A stretch of 9,789 bases of DNA from JBOHPP01 sp050731755 (GTDB lineage: Bacteria; Methylomirabilota; Methylomirabilia; Rokubacteriales; CSP1-6): contig JBOHPP010000068.1 of the NCBI GenBank assembly GCA_050731755.1, positions 1 to 9,789 of the forward strand, given 5' to 3'. Below, one piece after another: positions 1-6,190 of the stretch. The position numbers were made by a program, and so were the translations under genes. Every line of letters starts with the position of its first letter. Within the stretch, counting starts at the first letter, position 1. The notes under the pieces were generated by a model that did no database searches, had not been told where the DNA came from, and saw only the letters and a list, made by a program, of their open reading frames with translations.

Positions 1-1
1 G

Positions 2-277
2 GGCGTCACCGGCCGATCGCGCATCGCCGTGGTCGGTGACTCGGACTTCGCCACCAACTCCTTCTTTCATATCTTTGGCAACGGGAACCTGTTCCTCAAC
101 ACGGTGAACTACCTGGCCGCCCAGGAAAATCTAATCGGCATCAAGCCGCGCACCTACGACCTGCCCCGGGTCCACCTCACCAACCGGCAGATGAAAGGCA
201 CCTTCTTCCTCGCGGTGATCCTCATTCCCGCCGTGCTGGCCGTGGTGGGCACGGCCGTGTGGTGGAAGCAGCGGTGA
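2..277 (+). CDS. GldG-like ABC-transport auxiliary protein, C-terminal end (5' part outside window)
   Basis: The reading frame is open from the window edge and only the last 91 residues are visible. They show an IAVVGDSDFA strand-turn, then FLNTVNYLAAQE, a short basic/aromatic stretch, one transmembrane helix (about FFLAVILIPAVLAVVG) and a short WWKQR cytoplasmic tail. This arrangement is typical of the C-terminus of GldG/ABC_transp_aux proteins, in which a periplasmic domain precedes a final membrane helix and which partner a GldA-type ATPase and GldF-type permease in gliding or uncharacterised export complexes. The TGA stop overlaps the GTG of the next gene by four bases, so the two are probably co-translated. 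The ATPase and permease would be expected upstream, outside the window. The family call is fairly secure. The substrate is unknown, and gliding motility should not be assumed. Confidence 0.8.
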   Translation, partial: GVTGRSRIAVVGDSDFATNSFFHIFGNGNLFLNTVNYLAAQENLIGIKPRTYDLPRVHLTNRQMKGTFFLAVILIPAVLAVVGTAVWWKQR

Positions 278-873
278 GCGCAGCGGGGACGCGCACCCGG
301 CTGCTGGCCGTATGGCTGGTGCTGTTGGGGTTCATGGTGGCGATCGTTGCCCTGGAGCTCACCGATCTCGTGGGGCCAACGCCGGGGCCCGACAGCCACG
401 GCCAGGTCGTTCCCGACGCGCGTATGCTGCTGCCCGTGCCGGTGGACCAACTCGGCGCGATCGAGATAGGCCACGCTAGGACGATCCATCGCTTCGAGCG
501 TAACGCGGCGGGTCTGTGGTCCTACCACAGCGCCCACTCGGAATCGGAAGGACCCCACGTGCATCAGGCCGAGCCGTCCATGGCGGCGCGTATCGAGTCG
601 GCGTTTGCGGCGTTCGGCCGGACGCGAATCGAGCGGCGACTCGCGCTCGACCGGAATGCAGCGGAGTACGGTGTCGGCATGCCCGGGATGTTCATTCTGG
701 TCTACCGCCCCAATGACCGGCAACCGCTTGCCCAGTATGCGATCGGCGACATCGCACCGAATGCGCTGAGCCGTTACGTGCTGAGGGTGGGAACGTCTGC
801 TGTGGTGACCATTCCGAACTATCAGATCGACAATTTGTTGGCGTTGATCGAAGGGGTCACCAGCTCTCCCTGA
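274..873 (+). CDS. DUF4340-like membrane-anchored protein coupled to GldG
   Basis: The protein has 199 residues when started at GTG 274, which overlaps the upstream TGA as GTGA. A GTG at 259 is also in frame, but the 4-base overlap is the more usual coupling. Residues about 10-27 form one hydrophobic helix and the rest should be periplasmic. The domain shows the DUF4340 pattern: a basic/aromatic strand (HRFERNAAGLWSY), a central helix (MAARIESAFAAFGRTRIERR), an EYGV motif near residues 131-134, a strand FILVYR, AIGDIAPN, and SRYVLR followed by a final strand and helix. DUF4340 genes commonly follow gldG-type genes, which supports the call. The protein is short, since many homologues carry longer or repeated domains. 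No enzymatic motif is visible and its role in the transporter is unknown. Confidence 0.7.
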   Translation: MSAAGTRTRLLAVWLVLLGFMVAIVALELTDLVGPTPGPDSHGQVVPDARMLLPVPVDQLGAIEIGHARTIHRFERNAAGLWSYHSAHSESEGPHVHQAEPSMAARIESAFAAFGRTRIERRLALDRNAAEYGVGMPGMFILVYRPNDRQPLAQYAIGDIAPNALSRYVLRVGTSAVVTIPNYQIDNLLALIEGVTSSP

Positions 874-883
874 GTCATCACCC

Positions 884-901
884 CCGCCGGATCGCCGGCG
901 G
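884..901. other. Short GC hairpin in the 874-1042 intergenic gap
   Basis: A perfect 7-bp stem (CCGCCGG / CCGGCGG) with an ATCG loop lies 11 bases after the stop of the DUF4340-like gene. No T-run follows on either strand, so it is not a convincing intrinsic terminator. It may stabilise the 3' end of the message or be chance in GC-rich DNA. The rest of the 169-base gap holds no gene or clear promoter that I can support. Confidence 0.3.
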
Positions 902-1042
902 CGGCCAAGTGGCGCATCGAGAAGAAGATCTGTATGCTGGCCGCCGACCTCGAGGTGGAGGCGTTGGCGGCCGCGGGCCGCTGTGTCCCGTGTGCGCAGG
1001 GCGTACGAGTGCGGTGAACCGCTCGAGCCTGGAGGACGTGCC

Positions 1043-2146
1043 ATGCAACCCGGATGGCTGAAACAGTATTGGAAGCCCTGTGACGCCGCCTGTGCGTCCA
1101 CGGGCGACACCGAGGCGGGCAGCACCACCGGCAGCGTCTCCCGGCGGAATTTCATGAAGGGGAGCGTCGTCGCCGGTATGGCCGCAGGAATCACCGGCGG
1201 GGCGATGGTGGCGCAGGCCCAGGCTCAACCCGCCGCCCAGCCCAACCCGCTCGGCGGGCAGTGGTGGCCCTCGCCGTGGGGCCCTCAGGACCAGCGGGGG
1301 GCCAACAACCGCATCACCCCGGCGAAGGTCGTCGAGGCCGCGAGCCTCATCAAGAAGGGCAAGGTCTACCAGCTCGGCCGCGTCCTGGAGAAAGGTATCC
1401 CGCTCTTCGGCGAGCGCCTGGGCGCCCACGTCGTGCTCCCGGGAACGCCGACGGGCGGGCCGTTCGGCAAGCAGCGCCTCTACTACCACGATGAGCTGTT
1501 CGTCGGTGAGATCGGCCAGGCGGGCTCGCAGTTCGACGGCCTCGGCCACATCGGCATGGTCGCCGGCGACGGCAAGATCCGCTACTACAACGGATTCCCT
1601 CAGGAGGACGTGGGCGCGGCCTATGGACTCAAGAAGCTCGGCGTCGAGCACCTCCGCCCGTTCTTCACGCGCGGCATCCTGCTCGACGTGCTCGCCCTCA
1701 AGGGCGGCGAGCGGCTCCCGATCAACTACGTCATCACCATGGACGACGTGACGCAGACGCTGCGCCGCCAGGGCACCCGGGAGCCGGGTGACGGCGACGC
1801 CGTCCTGTTCCGCACGGGCCACGGCAAGCTGTGGAAGAAGGACAACGCCGAGTTCAACAAGGGCTGCCCGGGCCCGGGCATCACCGTCGGTCGGTGGCTG
1901 GCCGAGCGGAAGATCGCCGTGGTGGGGGCCGACACGTGGCCGGTCGAGGCCGTCCCCGGCGAGGACAACGATCTGCCGTTCGCCTGCCACACGATCTGGC
2001 TCACCATGAACGGTATCTTCATCAACGAGAACCTCGACCTGGAAGAGCTCTCGACGGACCGCGCGTACGAGTTCGCCTGGTCGTTCAATCCGCTCCCCCT
2101 CAAGGGCGCGACCGGGTCGCCGGGCAACTCGGTGGCCATCGCCTGA
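1043..2146 (+). CDS. Tat-exported cyclase-family (kynurenine-formamidase-fold) hydrolase
   Basis: The protein has 367 residues. The ATG is preceded by GGAGGA at 1031-1036 with a 6-base spacer, so the GTG extension at 983 is unlikely. A twin-arginine motif SRRNFMKG (R34-R35), a hydrophobic stretch and AQA sites near residues 57-61 predict Tat export. The mature part matches the Cyclase family (PF04199), metal-dependent hydrolases such as kynurenine formamidase and isatin hydrolase. The signature HxGTHxDxPxH is modified here to QAGSQFDGLGH (159-169): Asp165 and His169 are kept, while the first two His are Gln. The C-terminal segment around H316 and E329 (CHTIWLTMNGIFINENLDLEEL region) is typical of a longer subfamily annotated simply as cyclase family protein. 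Periplasmic location is inferred and the substrate is unknown. A strong hairpin follows 25 bases after the stop. Confidence 0.85.
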   Translation: MQPGWLKQYWKPCDAACASTGDTEAGSTTGSVSRRNFMKGSVVAGMAAGITGGAMVAQAQAQPAAQPNPLGGQWWPSPWGPQDQRGANNRITPAKVVEAASLIKKGKVYQLGRVLEKGIPLFGERLGAHVVLPGTPTGGPFGKQRLYYHDELFVGEIGQAGSQFDGLGHIGMVAGDGKIRYYNGFPQEDVGAAYGLKKLGVEHLRPFFTRGILLDVLALKGGERLPINYVITMDDVTQTLRRQGTREPGDGDAVLFRTGHGKLWKKDNAEFNKGCPGPGITVGRWLAERKIAVVGADTWPVEAVPGEDNDLPFACHTIWLTMNGIFINENLDLEELSTDRAYEFAWSFNPLPLKGATGSPGNSVAIA

Positions 2147-2158
2147 ACGTCGACTGGC

Positions 2159-2890
2159 GTGATTGACGTCAACGCCCCGGGAGGCGACTCCCGGGGCGTC
2201 TCGTTTGACCGGACCGACCTGCGCGAGGGGGTTGTCGCCTCCCTGGCGCTCGTGCCTTCCGTCTTCGTCTACGGCTCGGTCTTTGGGGGCCTCGCCGTGC
2301 AGGCGAGTCTCGCGCCTCTTGAAGTCTGGATGATGTCGGTGCTGGTCTTCGCCGGGGCCGCCCAGTTCGTCGCCGTGCCGATGATCACGGCGGGAGCATC
2401 GCCGCTGGCCGTCGTGCTCACCACCTACGTCGTCAACATGCGCCACTACCTGATGGCGGCGACGCTGGCTCCCGCCTTCCGTGGCTTTCGGCGCCCCTGG
2501 CTGGCGCTGATCGCCCACGCCATCAACGACGAGTCCTTCGCGGTGGCCGTCGCCCGCTCAAATCCGCCCAACGCCTGGATCTATCTGGGGAGCGCCGCCG
2601 CCATCGGCGGAGCGTTCCTGGCGGGCGTCGTCACCGGCACGCTGTTGGGCGGTCTGGTCGCCGACCCTGAGCGGTGGGGCCTCGACTTCGCGTTCCCTGC
2701 CGTGTTCCTCGCGCTGGTGGCCGGCCAGCTCCGCCGGCGAAGTGACTGGCTCGTCGCCCTGGGCAGCGCCGCGCTGGCGCTGGTGATCGCGGTGAGGCTG
2801 CCCGGCAACTGGCACATCGTCGTCGCCGGCCTCGTGGCCAGTGCTACCGGTGCCCTGCTGGGCCGGCCGGATGAGACGGAGCGCGTGTGA
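2159..2890 (+). CDS. azlC: AzlC-family branched-chain amino-acid exporter, large subunit
   Basis: The protein has 243 residues and several hydrophobic helices. It carries family hallmarks: a REGV...VPSVFVYGSVFGGLA opening, VFAGAAQF (63-70), NMRHYLMAATLAP (from residue 93), an AHAINDESFA loop and a C-terminal NWHIVVAGL segment. AzlC with AzlD forms a two-subunit inner-membrane exporter for branched-chain amino acids and analogues such as azaleucine. GTG 2159 is the only standard start upstream of the first conserved segment, and it has no clear Shine-Dalgarno. The first roughly 15 residues are encoded by a GC hairpin and look unlike the family, so a CTG near 2218 cannot be excluded. The stop overlaps the azlD start as GTGA. 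Family assignment is strong; the substrate is not shown by sequence. Confidence 0.9.
   Translation: MIDVNAPGGDSRGVSFDRTDLREGVVASLALVPSVFVYGSVFGGLAVQASLAPLEVWMMSVLVFAGAAQFVAVPMITAGASPLAVVLTTYVVNMRHYLMAATLAPAFRGFRRPWLALIAHAINDESFAVAVARSNPPNAWIYLGSAAAIGGAFLAGVVTGTLLGGLVADPERWGLDFAFPAVFLALVAGQLRRRSDWLVALGSAALALVIAVRLPGNWHIVVAGLVASATGALLGRPDETERV
2172..2199 (+). terminator. 12-bp GC hairpin, probable terminator of the cyclase gene or leader structure of azlC
   Basis: ACGCCCCGGGAG (2172-2183) pairs perfectly with CTCCCGGGGCGT (2188-2199) around a GCGA loop, which fits the stable GNRA tetraloop class. CTCGTTTG follows, a weak T-rich tail. It lies 25 bases past the cyclase stop, where an intrinsic terminator is expected. 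It also falls inside the first codons of azlC if the only standard in-frame start (GTG 2159) is used. The structure is certain from the sequence; whether it terminates, attenuates or masks translation is inference. Confidence 0.6.
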
Positions 2891-3207
2891 GGCCGACGGT
2901 GGCGCTCACCATCCTGGGGATGGCGATTGTCACCTACCTCACGCGGGCGCCGATGCTTCTGGCGCTGGCGCGGCGGCCTCTGTCCCCGCGCCTGCGTCTC
3001 TGGCTCCGGCTCATCCCGCTGGCCGTGCTGCCGGCGCTGGCCGTCCCGCTGGTCCTGGCTCCCGGGAGTCGCCTGACCCTCGGCGTCGCCAGCCCGCAGC
3101 TCTGGGGCGCGGTGGTCGTGTTCGTCCTTGCCGCTCTGCGGGTGAACCTCCTCGTCAGCGTCGCCGCCGCCGTGGCGATCGTGGCGCTTCTCCGCGCGGT
3201 CGGATGA
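2887..3207 (+). CDS. azlD: AzlD-family branched-chain amino-acid exporter, small subunit
   Basis: The product has 106 residues and starts at a GTG overlapping the azlC stop (GTGA), which implies translational coupling and 1:1 assembly. It is strongly hydrophobic, with about four membrane helices: TILGMAIVTYLTRAPMLL, WLRLIPLAVLPALAVPLVL, LWGAVVVFVLAAL and LLVSVAAAVAIVALLRAVG. The TYLTRAPML segment near the N-terminus and the short length are typical of AzlD. It should act in the inner membrane with AzlC. The ThyX-like gene begins 16 bases downstream and may share the transcript. Confidence 0.88.
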   Translation: MRPTVALTILGMAIVTYLTRAPMLLALARRPLSPRLRLWLRLIPLAVLPALAVPLVLAPGSRLTLGVASPQLWGAVVVFVLAALRVNLLVSVAAAVAIVALLRAVG

Positions 3208-3223
3208 GGTACTATCGGCGCAG

Positions 3224-4885
3224 ATGATCGAGGTGTTCACGCCCGAGGAGCGCGCGGCCCTAGGGCCGTACTTCACGAATCTCGACGGCCCGGTGTTCGC
3301 GCTGATCAATCTTCCCGAGGTCGTAAAGGGTGCGCTCTTCGCGCGCTACTCGCGTTCACCCAAGTCACTCCGTCGCCTGTTCCTCGACGAGTTTGTGAAC
3401 GATGTGGGGGGTGAGGCCCCCCCCCCATCCCCACTTATGAACGACATGGGGGGCGAGACGCCCCCCCCGTCTCCCCCCCGGCTCGCGCGGGGTGCTACCA
3501 GCGTTCCGAACCGCGGCACCAAGCGGGCTGAGGAGCTGTACGAGCGCGTCTTCTTCGAGTACGGCGACGACTCCGTCGCCCAGCTCGGCGGCGTGCATCT
3601 GGCCTGCGAGGGTGCGTCGAACATTCTCACCAAGGTGCTCGAGTGGGGCCGGCTCATGGCCTACCTCGAGCAGTCCACGCGCTACGTGCCCTACGACGAC
3701 CGCCCCGGCGGGCGCTGGCGCTACCACGTCCCGGCCGAGCTCGAAGGCGCGCTGCGCGAACGCTATGTCGCCACGCTGGACCGGGCCTTCGAGAGGTACG
3801 CCACCTGGCTGCCGCGCCTTCGCGAGTTCTATCAGGTGAAGTTTCCGCGTGCCCCAGGCGACTCCGAGACGGTGTACCGGATGACCATCCGAGCCAAGGC
3901 GCTCGATACGCTGCGCGGCCTGCTTCCGGCGGCGACGACCTCGCACGTGGGGATCTACGGCACCGGCCAGGCCTACGAGCAACTCCTGCTGCGCATGCGC
4001 GCCCATCCCGTGGCCGAGATCCGGCACTGCGCCGACCTGATGCTGGCCGAGCTGCGAAAGGTCATCCCGGCCTTCCTCCGGCGCGTGGACCTGCCCGACC
4101 GCGGCGGCGTGTGGTCGGACTACCTGGCGGAAACGCGGGAGGCGACCCAGAAGGCGGCCGAGCGTGTGCTGGCCGACGTCGAGCCCGCGCCGCGTCCGGA
4201 GGTGATGCTCACCGACTTCGATCCCGAAGGCGAGGTGAAGGTGGTCGCGGCCGCCCTTTATGCCGTGTCCAGTCTGGCCGACGATCAGCTCCTGGCCGCG
4301 GCCCGCCGGATGAGCCGGGAGGAGCGCCTGGCCGTGCTCCAGGCCTACGTGGGACGCCGGCGCAACCGGCGGCACAAGCCGGGCCGAGCCTTCGAGCGTA
4401 CCTCCTATCGCTTCGACGTCCTCGGTGACTACGGCGCCTTCCGCGACCTGCAGCGCCACCGCCTGCTCACGCTCGAGTGGCAGCGGCTCACCCCGCGTCA
4501 CGGGTACGTCCTTCCCGAGGCGGTGGACGAGGTGGGCGCGGCCGCCGACTGGCGCCGGACCATGGAGGAGTCCGCCGCGCTCTATGACGCCGTCACCGCC
4601 GCCGGCCTGCCCGACGTCGCCTCCTACGCGGTGGCCATGGCCTGTCGCGTCCGCTTCTATATGGAGATGAACGCTCGCGAGGCCCTGCACGTGATCGAGC
4701 TGCGCAGCGCGCCGCAGGGGCATCCGGCGTACCGGCGGATTTGCCAGGCGATGCACCGGCTGATCGCCGAGCGCGCCGGGCACCACGCCATCGCCGCGGC
4801 GATGAGCTTCGCCGATCACTCGGAGGTCGAGTTGGAACGACTGGAGGCCGAGCGGGCCGCCGAGCGTCGCCGGTCCCGGCCGTGA
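3224..4885 (+). CDS. Two-domain ThyX-like (FAD-dependent thymidylate synthase family) protein with an in-frame repeat insertion
   Basis: The protein has 553 residues, about twice a usual ThyX (roughly 220-250). The N-terminal ThyX-like half contains ARYSRSPKSLRRLF (40-53), YGDDSVAQLGGVHLACEGAS (113-132) and LEQSTRYVPYD (from 148), placed where canonical ThyX has its RHR...S.RY segment but lacking RHR. The C-terminal half contains FRDLQRHRLLTLEWQRLTPR (406-425), keeping RHR at 411-413, then YMEMNAREALHVIELRSAPQ and a terminal SFADHSE segment. Canonical ThyX converts dUMP to dTMP with FAD and methylenetetrahydrofolate. Here the RHRx7S motif is incomplete in both halves, so activity is uncertain and the common annotation may overstate function. 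Residues about 58-95 are a low-complexity Gly/Pro insert encoded by a hairpin repeat (3395-3500). ATG 3224 has only a weak, distant GAGGT upstream. Confidence 0.75.
   Translation: MIEVFTPEERAALGPYFTNLDGPVFALINLPEVVKGALFARYSRSPKSLRRLFLDEFVNDVGGEAPPPSPLMNDMGGETPPPSPPRLARGATSVPNRGTKRAEELYERVFFEYGDDSVAQLGGVHLACEGASNILTKVLEWGRLMAYLEQSTRYVPYDDRPGGRWRYHVPAELEGALRERYVATLDRAFERYATWLPRLREFYQVKFPRAPGDSETVYRMTIRAKALDTLRGLLPAATTSHVGIYGTGQAYEQLLLRMRAHPVAEIRHCADLMLAELRKVIPAFLRRVDLPDRGGVWSDYLAETREATQKAAERVLADVEPAPRPEVMLTDFDPEGEVKVVAAALYAVSSLADDQLLAAARRMSREERLAVLQAYVGRRRNRRHKPGRAFERTSYRFDVLGDYGAFRDLQRHRLLTLEWQRLTPRHGYVLPEAVDEVGAAADWRRTMEESAALYDAVTAAGLPDVASYAVAMACRVRFYMEMNAREALHVIELRSAPQGHPAYRRICQAMHRLIAERAGHHAIAAAMSFADHSEVELERLEAERAAERRRSRP
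3395..3478 (+). repeat. Tandem 2 x 42-bp duplication inside copy A
   Basis: Units 3395-3436 and 3437-3478 match at 31 of 42 positions and encode FVNDVGGEAPPPSP-like and LMNDMGGETPPPSP peptides (14 residues per unit, the frame shifted by one codon at the start). The 42-bp period keeps the reading frame. Most differences are synonymous or conservative at the peptide level (V/M, A/T), which hints that the segment has been read as protein since it was duplicated. Confidence 0.75.
3395..3500 (+). repeat. Palindromic repeat element, copy A, inserted in frame in the thyX-like gene
   Basis: The element begins with GTGAAC and ends with the 18 bases TCGCGCGGGGTGCTACCA (3483-3500), identical to the end of copy B at 6645-6662. 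Its 5' part is duplicated. The second unit (3437-3478) folds as GGGGGGCG-AGA-CGCCCCCC (3448-3455 with 3459-3466), or alternatively as GGGGGG.GAGAC with GTCTC.CCCCCC. It is read through by the host gene without a stop, adding about 36 residues rich in Gly, Pro and Ser. G- and C-runs of up to ten bases make it unlike the surrounding coding sequence. No transposase is present, so any mobility would need help in trans. Confidence 0.7.
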
Positions 4886-4974
4886 GTCAGAGGGACGGAG
4901 TCGTGCCGCTGATCGTCGCTGGCCGCGGCTGAGCCGCCCACCATCGACCCCTGGCCGGGCCGCCGGGCTTCGTT

Positions 4975-4992
4975 CATAATTGGTCGCCCAAT
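4975..4992 (+). promoter_or_regulatory. Candidate -10 box and inverted-repeat operator of the TetR operon
   Basis: CATAAT (4975-4980) matches the sigma-70 -10 consensus at five of six bases and is one of the few AT-rich spots in the window; no good -35 is seen. It overlaps the inverted repeat ATTGG-TCGC-CCAAT (4979-4992), which ends 4 bases before the Shine-Dalgarno of the TetR gene. A short palindrome over the promoter of its own regulator gene is the usual TetR-family autoregulation layout. The function is inferred. The remainder of the 4886-5009 gap shows only a small GCGGC-TGA-GCCGC hairpin (4925-4937). Confidence 0.4.
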
Positions 4993-4996
4993 CAAG

Positions 4997-5003
4997 AAAG
5001 GAG
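4997..5003 (+). promoter_or_regulatory. Shine-Dalgarno AAAGGAG deciding a CTG start for the TetR gene
   Basis: AAAGGAG stands six bases before CTG 5010, an ideal spacing. No ATG, GTG or TTG lies at this distance in the TetR frame. The alternatives are TTG 4980, which would put the operator and the Shine-Dalgarno inside the gene, and GTG 5028, which lacks a ribosome-binding site and would trim the N-terminus close to the DNA-binding domain. Confidence 0.55.
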
Positions 5004-5009
5004 TGCCCG

Positions 5010-5609
5010 CTGAGCCCCAAGATCGGCGTGGCCCCTCTCCGGCGCGAGCAGATTGTGCGCGCCACCATCCGCTGCCTGGCCCGCGAAGGCTACTCGGGCC
5101 TGACGATGAAGAAAGTGAGCCGGCAGGCCGGGGTGAGCCAGGGCATCCTCCACTACTACTTCGCGGACAAGCGCGCCATCCTGGTGGCCGCGCTGGAGAC
5201 CGTCATGACCGACCTCGACCGTCGGGTGGCCGCGGCTCAGGCCCGCAGCGGCCGCGACCCGCAGGCCCGGCTCCGCGCGCTGGTCCGGGCCAGCCTGGAG
5301 GCCGCCGTAGAGGCGCGTGAGGTGTGGGTGGTCTTCGTGGAGTTCTGGGGTGAGATGATGCACGATGCCCGCCTGCGCGCGATCAACGCCGACCTCTATA
5401 CGCGGATGCGAAGGCTCATCGGCGCGCTGGTCACCCAGGGCGTCCGCGTCGGCCGCTTCCGGCGCGTCGATCCAGTACCGGCCGCCGCGGTGGTGCTCGG
5501 CCTCCTCGACGGCGTCGCGTTGCAGCTCACCTTCGATCCCCGGGCCTTCAGCGTCGCGGCGGCCGCGCGCTTCTGCGAGAACGCGCTCGAGCGCTACCTC
5601 GCCCGGTGA
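5010..5609 (+). CDS. TetR/AcrR-family transcriptional regulator (BetI-like)
   Basis: The protein has 199 residues if started at CTG 5010 (see the Shine-Dalgarno entry). The N-terminal helix-turn-helix is clear: RREQIVRATIRCLAREGYSG (11-30), LTMKKVSRQAGVSQGILHYY (31-50), then FADKRAIL (51-58). The C-terminal, mostly helical ligand/dimer domain (about 60-199) includes a VWVVFVEFWGEM segment and a VVLGLLDGVALQLTFDP helix, resembling BetI-type C-terminal domains. It should bind operators as a dimer and release them on ligand binding. Genes for a DinB-fold protein and a thioesterase follow at 11 and -4 bases, so it probably controls its own operon through the 4979-4992 inverted repeat. The ligand is unknown and nothing around it indicates choline metabolism, so betI is not claimed. 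Confidence 0.88.
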   Translation: MSPKIGVAPLRREQIVRATIRCLAREGYSGLTMKKVSRQAGVSQGILHYYFADKRAILVAALETVMTDLDRRVAAAQARSGRDPQARLRALVRASLEAAVEAREVWVVFVEFWGEMMHDARLRAINADLYTRMRRLIGALVTQGVRVGRFRRVDPVPAAAVVLGLLDGVALQLTFDPRAFSVAAAARFCENALERYLAR

Positions 5610-5620
5610 AGGAGACCACG

Positions 5621-6190
5621 ATGGACGAGCACGAGCCCTTGCGCCAGCGGGCGCGCGACTATCTGCGGACGCGGGGCACGCTGGCCAGCGCTGCTGTCAT
5701 TCACGAGCGGGTCGGCGCGGCGCTCGCGGCCCTGGAAACGTTCCTGGACACGGTGCCGGCCGAAGTGGTGGCACGCCAAACCATTCCGGGCGAGTGGAGG
5801 ATCCAGGAGATCGCCGACCATCTGGTCGAGACTCACCGTCCGGGCCTCGACGAGCTGCGCTGTCTGCTGGCCGGACAATGGCCGCCCGGCGAGCCGATCC
5901 CGGCGAGTCTGCAGTCGAAGGCGCCGACGCTGCGGCCCTGGCCCGGGCTGCGGGCGGAGCTCAAGCGCGTGCACGATGACATCCTGAGGGCGCTGGCTGG
6001 AGTTCCTGCCGACTTCGCCACCGAAGCGCGGGCGCCGCTCGTCATGGTCATCAATGCCCCTCGCCCTGAGGGCGGCGTGACGCCCATCCAGTGGGTCGAG
6101 GAGCTGGATTGGAAGGCGTACGCGCTGGTGTGGCGACTCCACGTGCTCGATCATCTCAACCAGGCCAAGAAAGTGCTGGCCGCCAAATGA
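5621..6190 (+). CDS. DinB-superfamily four-helix protein
   Basis: The protein has 189 residues. ATG 5621 follows GAAGGAG (5608-5614) by six bases, better than the GTG at 5606. The fold signature is a helical protein with WRIQEIADHLVETHRPGLDE in the first half (His67) and WRLHVLDHLNQ near the end (His174, His178), the three-His metal site of DinB/YfiT-type proteins. Related proteins are metal-dependent S-transferases using bacillithiol, mycothiol or glutathione, or hydrolases, but many are uncharacterised. It has no signal peptide and is cytoplasmic. The stop overlaps the thioesterase start as ATGA, so both are likely made together under the upstream TetR regulator. A detoxification role is plausible but unproven. 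Confidence 0.75.
   Translation: MDEHEPLRQRARDYLRTRGTLASAAVIHERVGAALAALETFLDTVPAEVVARQTIPGEWRIQEIADHLVETHRPGLDELRCLLAGQWPPGEPIPASLQSKAPTLRPWPGLRAELKRVHDDILRALAGVPADFATEARAPLVMVINAPRPEGGVTPIQWVEELDWKAYALVWRLHVLDHLNQAKKVLAAK

Noticed and set aside
884..901. Hairpin as terminator of the GldG/DUF4340 operon
   Set aside because: No T-run follows on either strand and the stem is only 7 bp; kept as a structural note, not called a terminator.
931..1017. Small plus-strand frame starting MLAADLEVEALAAAGRC in the gap before the cyclase gene
   Set aside because: It has only about 28 codons, no ribosome-binding site and no recognised family; chance is likely in GC-rich DNA.
983..1042. GTG-started N-terminal extension of the cyclase protein
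   Set aside because: The ATG at 1043 has a well-spaced GGAGGA, and the extension would push the Tat motif still further from the N-terminus.
878..2518. Long minus-strand open frame of 546 codons across the cyclase and azlC genes
   Set aside because: It is a shadow typical of GC-rich DNA: low-complexity Arg/Asp/Gly/His-rich translation with no motif, opposite two well-recognised genes.
3395..3500. CRISPR-like array
   Set aside because: There are only two directly abutting units with no spacers, imperfect identity and an in-frame coding context.
3365..5068. Minus-strand open frame of 567 codons opposite the thyX-like gene
   Set aside because: It has no recognisable domains and biased composition; the plus strand carries clear ThyX-like motifs and good start context.
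5010..5609. Naming the TetR regulator betI
   Set aside because: It resembles BetI-type regulators, but no choline or betaine genes are nearby and the family is broad.
6060..6075. CGCCCTGAGGGCG palindrome inside the DinB-like gene
   Set aside because: It is short and explained by coding sequence in GC-rich DNA; no second copy was seen.
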